Positions 54,851-60,871 of a stretch of DNA of 60,871 nucleotides are shown piece after piece. Numbering within the stretch: the stretch's first letter is position 1; each line of letters starts with the position of its first letter. Below the pieces are notes generated by a model that saw only the letters and a list, made by a program, of their open reading frames with translations, had not been told where the DNA came from and searched no databases. The stretch lies in assembly GCA_964495085.1 (NCBI GenBank), contig CAZBUK010000014.1, positions 1 to 60,871 of the forward strand, in the 5' to 3' direction. The position numbers and the translations under genes were made by a program. This DNA is from CAZBUK01 sp964495085. Its GTDB lineage: Bacteria > Bacteroidota > Ignavibacteria > T3Sed10-11.

Positions 54851-56077
54851 CTATTCTGACGTCGGTGATATTTTCAGAAATCTGCGTTTGCCGACCTGAA
54901 CGATAAATGGGCCGGTTCCGGGTACAACAAAATTATAGTCCTCCACCTTTTTGTTGTCGATTTTGACGCCACCCTGCTGGATGAGACGGCGGGCGTCGCT
55001 TTTGGATGCGGCTAATTTCGTAGCCACGAGAAGATCGACGATCCCCGTTCCGCCGTTGTCGAATGCATACGAAACTTCCTCTATCTGATCGGGAACCTCT
55101 TTCTGGACGAATATACGATCGAAAGTTTCCTCCGCTCGGAGCGCGGTACCGGCGTCGTAATACTGGGCTACGAGAGTCCGTGCAAGCTCCCGTTTCAGAT
55201 CGCGAGGATTGACGCTCTTCCCGTTAAGTTGCCGTCCGATTGCAGCGAGCCTGTCCGGCGGAATGTTGGTCGTCAGAAGGAAATATGAATATATCAAAGT
55301 GTCGGGGATTGAAAGCGTTTTCCCGTATATTTCATTCGGAGGATCGGTGATCCCGATATAGTTGTTCAACGACTTGCTCATTTTTTCTGCCCCGTCGGTG
55401 CCTGTCAGGATCGGTACCGTAAGACAGACCTGCGGTTCGAGACCGAATTCGCGCTGAATATCACGCCCGACGAGGAGGTTGAATTTCTGATCGGTTCCTC
55501 CGAGCTCCACATCCGATTCGATCGCAACCGAATCCATCGCCTGCGCGAGGGGATAAAGAAATTCATGGATCCCGATGGGCTCGCCGTTCCGGAAACGCTT
55601 CAGGAAATCATCCCGCTCGAGCATTCTCGCAACGGTATATTTCCCTGCAAGCTGAACGACTTCGGCAAACGACATTTTGTCGAGCCATTCCGAATTATAT
55701 ACTATCCTGATATTATCGCGAGAGAGAATTTTGCTCGCCTGCTGGAGGTACGATTCACCGTTCTTCCGTGTTTCTTCGAGCGAAAGGGAGGGGCGGGTCT
55801 TACTTCTTCCAGAAGGATCGCCGATCATGCCCGTGAAATCACCGATGATGAGAATCGCTTTATGTCCGAGATCCTGAAATTGTCTCAGTTTGCGCAGAAC
55901 GACCGAATGACCGAGATGCAGGTCGGGACGGCTCGGATCGCAGCCGAGCTTCACGTTTAAAGGTTTGTTCGTTCTTAGGGATTTCTCAATTTTTCGTACA
56001 AGCTCTTCCTCCGGAATAATCTCGTCGGAGCCCGGCCGTATCAGATCGAGTTGTTCATTTAAAGGAGGAAACACCAT
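54851..56077 (-). CDS. tyrS: Tyrosyl-tRNA synthetase
   Basis: Class I synthetase of 408 residues of the TyrZ type, in which the HIGH motif reads HLGH (H54-H57 in DLHLGHSVVL) and the second signature is KMSKSLNNYIG. An S4 domain closes the protein (LLVATKLAASKSDARRLIQQGGVKIDN). It lies 19 bp after smpB and before pdaD on the minus strand. No T-box leader is seen. Confidence 0.97.
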   Translation of the reverse strand: MVFPPLNEQLDLIRPGSDEIIPEEELVRKIEKSLRTNKPLNVKLGCDPSRPDLHLGHSVVLRKLRQFQDLGHKAILIIGDFTGMIGDPSGRSKTRPSLSLEETRKNGESYLQQASKILSRDNIRIVYNSEWLDKMSFAEVVQLAGKYTVARMLERDDFLKRFRNGEPIGIHEFLYPLAQAMDSVAIESDVELGGTDQKFNLLVGRDIQREFGLEPQVCLTVPILTGTDGAEKMSKSLNNYIGITDPPNEIYGKTLSIPDTLIYSYFLLTTNIPPDRLAAIGRQLNGKSVNPRDLKRELARTLVAQYYDAGTALRAEETFDRIFVQKEVPDQIEEVSYAFDNGGTGIVDLLVATKLAASKSDARRLIQQGGVKIDNKKVEDYNFVVPGTGPFIVQVGKRRFLKISPTSE

Positions 56078-56096
56078 GGCTTCAATATCCCTTCCC

Positions 56097-56579
56097 TTAG
56101 TTCTTCAGATGCCGCACTACCTCCCGCTCGGCGTCTCTTTTTGCGTCTCGGTCTGCGATCGAAGCTCTTTTATCGTAGCTTCGCTTTCCCTTTACGAGTG
56201 CGATTTCAATCTTAACTTTTCCGCGCTTGAAATAGACCCGGAGCGGAACGAGGGTTAATCCTTTTTCTTTTGTTTTTCCGATAAGTTTGCGGATTTCTTT
56301 GCGGTTCAGGAGGAGTTTCCGTTCCCGCTTCGGATCGTGGTTAAACCGGTTGCCGTATTCATAAGGGCTGATATGCATCCCCTCCATGAACACCTCAGAA
56401 TCCCGAACGAATGCGTAGCTGTCCTGCAGGTTCGCTTTACCGCTCCGAAGCGATTTTACCTCGGTTCCCTTCAGAACAATTCCGCATTCATATGTTTCGA
56501 GGATATGGTAGTCGTAACGGGCTTTTCGGTTCGTGACAACTACTTTTTCAGTCTCTGCGGACTCGCCATTCGCGTTCAT
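56097..56579 (-). CDS. smpB: tmRNA-binding protein SmpB
   Basis: SmpB delivers tmRNA to stalled ribosomes. The 160-residue protein has the conserved ARYDYHILETYECGIVLKGTEVKSLR start, GKANLQDSYAFV, MHISPYEYGNRFNHDPKRERKLLL and a basic tail (RASIADRDAKRDAEREV). Its first ~10 residues (MNANGESAETEK) are longer than usual and may be a linker. The tmRNA gene itself is not seen in the window. The gene is divergent from lpdA. Confidence 0.96.
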   Translation of the reverse strand: MNANGESAETEKVVVTNRKARYDYHILETYECGIVLKGTEVKSLRSGKANLQDSYAFVRDSEVFMEGMHISPYEYGNRFNHDPKRERKLLLNRKEIRKLIGKTKEKGLTLVPLRVYFKRGKVKIEIALVKGKRSYDKRASIADRDAKRDAEREVVRHLKN

Positions 56580-56659
56580 AGAAAAATTTGGCTGAATAAT
56601 AAAAAAAACAGACTATAAAAACAATAATAACAGGCGATATTCCCCAAAAATAATCTTCA

Positions 56660-56688
56660 TTGACATTTATCGGGGGCTTTAGTATCTT
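56660..56688 (+). promoter_or_regulatory. Promoter upstream of lpdA
   Basis: TTGACA (56660-56665), exactly 17 bp, then TATCTT (56683-56688). The match to a sigma-70 promoter is strong. A start near 56695 would give a leader of about 180 nt to lpdA, interrupted by the hairpin at 56817. Confidence 0.7.
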
Positions 56689-56816
56689 TTTGCTTATTCT
56701 TTTTCTGATCTTTCTGTTTCTTGCTCGCTTTGAAGGATTAATCCCTGACCGAACTTCAATAATAATAAAATTACGTCATAGATACTACTTGTGAAGATTA
56801 GTTTTTCAAACGACGG

Positions 56817-56844
56817 AAAAGGGAATATTAAGTTCCCTTTTTTT
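56817..56844 (+). terminator. Intrinsic terminator inside the lpdA leader
   Basis: AAAAGGGAA (56817-56825) and TTCCCTTTT (56833-56841) form a perfect 9 bp stem with a TATTAAG loop and an uninterrupted T-run, 30 nt before the lpdA ATG. In a transcript from the promoter at 56660 this would stop RNA polymerase ahead of the gene. It is therefore either an attenuator, or the end of a separate ~150 nt RNA. Confidence 0.8.
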
Positions 56845-56874
56845 GTTTCACACTCATAACCGGAATATACCATT

Positions 56875-58290
56875 ATGGCTGATCAGGGTACGAAGTATGA
56901 TGTGGTCGTTGTCGGAGGCGGACCCGGAGGATACGTCGCTGCTATTCGTGCGACACAATTGGGATTAAAAACAGCAGTAGTCGAAAAAGATAGGGTGGGC
57001 GGAATATGTCTGAACTGGGGATGTATACCGACAAAAGCTCTCCTGAAGAATGCCGAGATTTATTCCCTGATAAAGAAATCAGAAGAGTTCGGCATCACGG
57101 TTAAAGATGTAAGCTTCGATTTTGAGAAGATCATCTCAAGAAGCAGAAAGGTTTCGGAACAGATTACCAAGGGGGTGGAATTTCTCCTCAAAAAGAATAA
57201 AATCGACCATATCCCGGGGTATGGAAAATTATCATCAGGCGGTAAGGTTGATATATTCTCGAGTGCGGAGGATAAAAAACCCCAAAAATCCGTCCATGCA
57301 AAACATATCATTCTCGCGACCGGAGCCAGGCCGCGATCGATTTCGGGAGTAAAAATCGACGGCAAGAAAATTCTCTCCTCGACAGAAGCAATGATCCAGA
57401 AAAAGGTGCCGAAATCAATGATCATAATCGGTGCCGGCGCAATCGGTGTCGAATTTGCCTATTTCTACAACGTTTTCGGCACAAAGGTTACCATTGTCGA
57501 AATGCTTCCATCAATCCTCCCTGTGGAGGATGCCGAGATCTCGAAAGTCGTGGCTCAGAGCTTTAAGAAATCCGGGATAGAACTTATCACTGAAACCAAA
57601 GTCGAAAAAATCGATACATCCGGAACCGGGGTCGCCGTCACCATTACCGGAAAAGATGGAAAGAAACAGGAACTTAAATCGGATCTCGCGCTCATGGCCA
57701 TCGGCGTACAGGGGAATATTGAAAATCTGGGTCTCGAGGAACTCGGAGTCGCAACCGAGAAAGGGAATATCAAGGTGAATGAGTATTACCGGACGAATAT
57801 CGATGGAATATATGCCATCGGTGATGTGATCGGACCTCCGTGGCTTGCACATGTCGCCTCGCACGAGGCTCTTGTCTGTGTCGAGAAGATCGCCGGACAT
57901 AAGACTCATCCGATCGATTATTTGAATATCCCCGGATGTACCTACTGCCATCCCCAAGTCGCTTCCATCGGATTGACGGAAGCGAAAGCGAAGGAAAAAG
58001 GATATGAGTTGAAGATCGGCAAATACCCCTTCCGCGTCCATGGAAAAGCGATCGCAGCGGGGGAGACCGAAGGAATGGTGAAACTGATTTTCGATGCCAA
58101 ATATGGCGAGCTCCTCGGCGCCCATATCGTGGGAGCCGAAGCGACCGAGCTGATCGCCGAAATTGCTATGGCAAAATCGCTCGAAGCAACCAAGGAGGAG
58201 ATCGTCCGCACCGTGCATGCGCATCCGACACTCTCCGAGGCGGTAGTGGAGGCGGCGGGCGTTGCTTATGGCGATGCTATACACCTGTAA
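56875..58290 (+). CDS. lpdA: Dihydrolipoyl dehydrogenase (E3)
   Basis: E3 reoxidises the lipoyl arms of 2-oxoacid dehydrogenase complexes, and of GcvH, passing electrons to NAD. The 471-residue protein has the FAD loop VVVGGGPGGYVAAI, the redox cysteines C45 and C50 in GGICLNWGCIPTKALL, the NAD-binding IIGAGAIGVEFAY, and the catalytic H450 in HAHPTLSEAVVEAA. It is followed by lipB at 18 bp. It is preceded by a leader with a terminator, so expression may depend on readthrough. Confidence 0.97.
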   Translation: MADQGTKYDVVVVGGGPGGYVAAIRATQLGLKTAVVEKDRVGGICLNWGCIPTKALLKNAEIYSLIKKSEEFGITVKDVSFDFEKIISRSRKVSEQITKGVEFLLKKNKIDHIPGYGKLSSGGKVDIFSSAEDKKPQKSVHAKHIILATGARPRSISGVKIDGKKILSSTEAMIQKKVPKSMIIIGAGAIGVEFAYFYNVFGTKVTIVEMLPSILPVEDAEISKVVAQSFKKSGIELITETKVEKIDTSGTGVAVTITGKDGKKQELKSDLALMAIGVQGNIENLGLEELGVATEKGNIKVNEYYRTNIDGIYAIGDVIGPPWLAHVASHEALVCVEKIAGHKTHPIDYLNIPGCTYCHPQVASIGLTEAKAKEKGYELKIGKYPFRVHGKAIAAGETEGMVKLIFDAKYGELLGAHIVGAEATELIAEIAMAKSLEATKEEIVRTVHAHPTLSEAVVEAAGVAYGDAIHL

Positions 58291-58308
58291 AAAGAGCGGG
58301 TCCTTCCG

Positions 58309-59034
58309 ATGAACCAAAAACGAGTTCTTTTTTGCAACCTCGGCATGACCCGGTATGACAGCGTCTGGGAGCTGCAGAAACGCCTTCACGCTTTCGTTTT
58401 CGAATCACAACTTCCCGGTGTTTTCCTGCTCAATGAACACGAGCATGTGTATACGCTCGGCAAGGGGGGAAACGTCGATCATCTGCTCGCCGGAAGCGAT
58501 GAGCTTGAACGGAGGCACATAGGTTATTACGAGATCGATCGCGGTGGAGACATAACCTATCATGGACCGGGACAAATAGTCGGCTACCCGATTCTGAACC
58601 TGGAGCACTTCCGTAAGGATGTCCACCTCTACCTCCGGTGGCTTGAGGAAGTTATCATCCGCACCCTGGGGGTATACGGAGTGGCGGGAAATCGATCAGA
58701 AGGGGAAACGGGAGTCTGGGTAGGGAACGAGAAAATCGCAGCTCTCGGGATCAAGGTAAGCCGTTGGGCGACGATGCATGGATTTGCATTCAACGTCAAT
58801 CCCGATCTCTCGTACTTCGACCGGATCATTCCATGCGGTATCTTTCATAAAGGGGTAACCTCCCTTTCGGCGCAGCTCCGAAAGGAAGTGCAGGTGAGCG
58901 AGGTGATACCTGCGATACTCGAATCGTTCGCCGATGTTTTCGAAGTTGAATTTGAGACCGTCGATAAAAACAGATTGCGATCTCTGACCGGAGATGGAAC
59001 CGGCTCATCGGTCTCGATCGCACAGAGTGCTTAA
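58309..59034 (+). CDS. lipB: Octanoyltransferase LipB
   Basis: LipB moves octanoyl from ACP to lipoyl domains, the first step of lipoic acid synthesis. The 241-residue protein has the block GGDITYHGPGQIVGYPILNL, the lysine K149 in GIKVSRWATMHG, and the catalytic C176 in IIPCGIFHKGVTSL. It sits between E3 and E1 genes that need lipoyl groups. LipA is not in view. It lies 19 bp before the E1 gene. Confidence 0.97.
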   Translation: MNQKRVLFCNLGMTRYDSVWELQKRLHAFVFESQLPGVFLLNEHEHVYTLGKGGNVDHLLAGSDELERRHIGYYEIDRGGDITYHGPGQIVGYPILNLEHFRKDVHLYLRWLEEVIIRTLGVYGVAGNRSEGETGVWVGNEKIAALGIKVSRWATMHGFAFNVNPDLSYFDRIIPCGIFHKGVTSLSAQLRKEVQVSEVIPAILESFADVFEVEFETVDKNRLRSLTGDGTGSSVSIAQSA

Positions 59035-59053
59035 CAAATTCGGGAGGACAGTA

Positions 59054-60871
59054 ATGTCCGCAGCACTGCAAAATGCGTTGGCGGAGAAGCCGGCGTTGAA
59101 AAAGAAAGACGGCAAACAACCACCCAATGCGCTCAGGGATATCGGTCTATCGTCCGAGCAGATCGTCCGGGCATACAGGACTATGTTGACGTCCCGGATT
59201 ATGGATGAAAAAACGATGATCCTTCTCCGACAGGGAAAGGCATTTTTCCATATCGGTGGATCCGGACATGAAGCCGCGCAGGTCGCGACAGCGCTCGCCA
59301 TGAAACCCGGTTATGATTGGGCTTATCCGTATTACCGTGATATTGCATTCGCCCTTCAATACGGCTCGACTCCCGAACATATTTTCCTTGAAACGCTGCA
59401 CCGTGCGGGAGGGAGAAGTTCCGGAGGTCGGCAAATGCCCGCACACTTCGGCGACAAGGATCTGCGTATCGTTCCACAATCGAGTCCAACCGGAACCCAA
59501 TATCTTCAGGCGGTCGGGAACGCACTCGGTGCAGTAAAGGACGGCACCGACGAGGTCGTTTATGTCTCATCCGGAGACGGGGCTACGAGCGAAGGGGAAT
59601 TCCACGAAGCTCTGAACTGGGCAAGCCGGGAAAAACTTCCCGTTATATTTCTCATAGAGGACAACAAGCTCGCTATTTCAGTGACCGTCAGAGAACAGAC
59701 GGCGGGCGAATCCATCTACGAGCTTGTGAAAGGCTACAACGGACTTCATCGCTTTCTGGTCGACGGGACCGATTTTTTCGAATCGTACCGGACGGCCCGC
59801 GAAGCAGTCGGTCTTGCGCGACAGGGGAAAGGACCGAGCATCATCGTCGCCGATGTTGTGCGTCTGCTGCCTCACTCCTCCTCGGACGATCACCGGAAAT
59901 ACCGCGATGCCGAGGATATCGAAAGAGATCTCAAGCGCGATCCTCTGCCGAAACTGGAAAGCTTTCTGATAGACAATGGCATTGCGACCGAAAAAGAGAT
60001 CGACCGGCTGCGGAAAGACGTCAAAGACTTTGTGAATGAATCGGCGGATGCTGCCGAAGCGTCGCCGCTTCCCGATGCCTCGACCGCGCTTGAGAAGGTC
60101 TATGCTCCGGGATTCGCAGTTCCGCGTGACTCCTACCGCGAACCTTCCGGAAACGGTAAGCCGGTCGTCATGGTCGATGCAATAAATCATGCATTGGTTG
60201 AAGAACTGAAGTACAACCCGAAAATGCTCATATACGGAGAGGACGTAGCCGGGAAAAAGGGGGGCGTTTTTACGGCGACCAAAGGACTGACGGATAAGTT
60301 CGGGTACGATCGCGTGTTCAATTCACCGCTGGCCGAAGCGAGCATCGTCGGTACCGCATTAGGACTTGCGGTTCGGGGATTTAAACCGGTTGTAGAGATT
60401 CAGTTCGGAGATTATATCTGGCCGGCTTTCATGCAGCTGCGGGATGAGGTTTCGATGCTCCGCTACCGGTCCAACGGTAATTTCTCATGCCCGATGGTGA
60501 TCCGTGTCGCTGTCGGCGGCTATATCAGAGGCGGACTCTATCACAGCCAGTCGATCGAAGCCTTCTTTACACATATCCCGGGACTCCGGGTTGTTTTCCC
60601 GTCAAACGCCTCGGATGCCAAGGGGCTGCTCAAGACCGCATGCCGCGAACATGATCCGGTTCTTTTCCTTGAACATAAGGGACTTTACCGGCAGGGATTC
60701 GCATCGGCGCCCGAACCCGACGAGAATTACCTTCTTCCGTTCGGGATCGCGGCCACGAGACAGCAGGGGGAGGATGTGACCGTTATTACCTACGGCATGA
60801 TGGTACACCGATCGGTCGAAGCCGCGCGAAAGCTGAACGGTACAAGCGTCGAGATTATCGACCTGAGAACA
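59054..60871 (+). CDS. 2-oxoacid dehydrogenase E1 alpha/beta fusion, partial
   Basis: A thiamine-diphosphate E1 enzyme cut off by the end of the window, with 606 codons open. The alpha half shows AYPYYRDIAFAL (residues 90-101), the ThDP motif GDGATSEGEFHEALNW starting at 174 and N204. The beta half begins near residue 377 (VMVDAINHALVEEL), with the GEDVAGKKGGVF loop and the EIQFGDYIWPAFMQLRDEVSML region. The two subunits are fused in one frame, as in several Bacteroidota. The ATG at 59054 has GGGAGGA upstream. With lpdA and lipB it forms part of a pyruvate- or branched-chain-type complex; the substrate cannot be told from this part. Confidence 0.93.
   Translation, partial: MSAALQNALAEKPALKKKDGKQPPNALRDIGLSSEQIVRAYRTMLTSRIMDEKTMILLRQGKAFFHIGGSGHEAAQVATALAMKPGYDWAYPYYRDIAFALQYGSTPEHIFLETLHRAGGRSSGGRQMPAHFGDKDLRIVPQSSPTGTQYLQAVGNALGAVKDGTDEVVYVSSGDGATSEGEFHEALNWASREKLPVIFLIEDNKLAISVTVREQTAGESIYELVKGYNGLHRFLVDGTDFFESYRTAREAVGLARQGKGPSIIVADVVRLLPHSSSDDHRKYRDAEDIERDLKRDPLPKLESFLIDNGIATEKEIDRLRKDVKDFVNESADAAEASPLPDASTALEKVYAPGFAVPRDSYREPSGNGKPVVMVDAINHALVEELKYNPKMLIYGEDVAGKKGGVFTATKGLTDKFGYDRVFNSPLAEASIVGTALGLAVRGFKPVVEIQFGDYIWPAFMQLRDEVSMLRYRSNGNFSCPMVIRVAVGGYIRGGLYHSQSIEAFFTHIPGLRVVFPSNASDAKGLLKTACREHDPVLFLEHKGLYRQGFASAPEPDENYLLPFGIAATRQQGEDVTVITYGMMVHRSVEAARKLNGTSVEIIDLRT

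Overview
This window is a gene-dense stretch of bacterial chromosome with both strands used and no ribosomal RNA, tRNA, insertion sequence or CRISPR array that I can see. The gene set points to a Gram-negative bacterium of the Fibrobacterota-Chlorobiota-Bacteroidota (FCB) neighbourhood. The clues are a PorV-like outer-membrane protein, an Ig-like lipoprotein with a GGPKD motif after the lipid cysteine, SPOR lipoproteins, a DUF4296-like lipoprotein, a reduced V-type ATPase operon with a DUF2764 gene, and a fused E1 alpha/beta dehydrogenase. Several promoters look like ordinary sigma-70 sites (TTGACA or TTGACT, 16-17 bp, TATATT-like), which argues against a typical member of class Bacteroidia. 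The exact phylum is not settled by the sequence.

Layout. 1-385: a nested fold-back palindrome upstream of transaldolase. 386-13793: central metabolism and miscellany: transaldolase, a PorV-like protein, a class C beta-lactamase-like lipoprotein, an aspartate aminotransferase-pckA pair, an HxlR regulator divergent from a Rossmann reductase, an M3 peptidase, a DUF4287-SRPBCC fusion and an esterase. 13829-25529: a large LuxR-family (LAL/MalT-like) ATPase regulator, then two outer-membrane barrel genes around a 76-residue conserved small protein, then a TolC-adaptor-RND efflux set. A ~32 bp palindromic element occurs twice, each copy upstream of one of these genes, and looks like an operator. 25784-34443: a cation diffusion facilitator, then a seven-gene V-type ATPase operon (E, DUF2764, A, B, D, I, K) with a ~270-nt leader holding a structured RNA. 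Subunit K carries the side-chain ligands of sodium-binding K rings. The leader may therefore be a sodium riboswitch and the enzyme a sodium ATPase.

34444-48665: NUDIX hydrolase, secreted HMA protein, Ig-like lipoprotein, a SPOR lipoprotein preceded by a broken paralogue, deoC, valS, an M23 peptidase with a fumarylacetoacetate hydrolase-family gene, purM, a GAF-GAF histidine kinase, a YkvA-like membrane protein and a small lipoprotein. 48715-53102: one promoter followed by efp, accB, accC, gcvH and gcvPA, joining translation, fatty-acid and glycine-cleavage genes. 53314-56579: a lytic transglycosylase and an opposing smpB-tyrS-pdaD operon. 56660-60871: a promoter, a short leader ending in an intrinsic terminator, then lpdA, lipB and a fused E1 gene that runs off the window end. 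These three form part of a 2-oxoacid dehydrogenase locus.

The signals most worth pursuing are the putative sodium switch/sodium ATPase pairing, the LAL regulon with its repeated operator and small protein, the RND pump lacking the usual proton-relay residues, the terminator-ended leader before lpdA, and the nonsense-disrupted SPOR gene.
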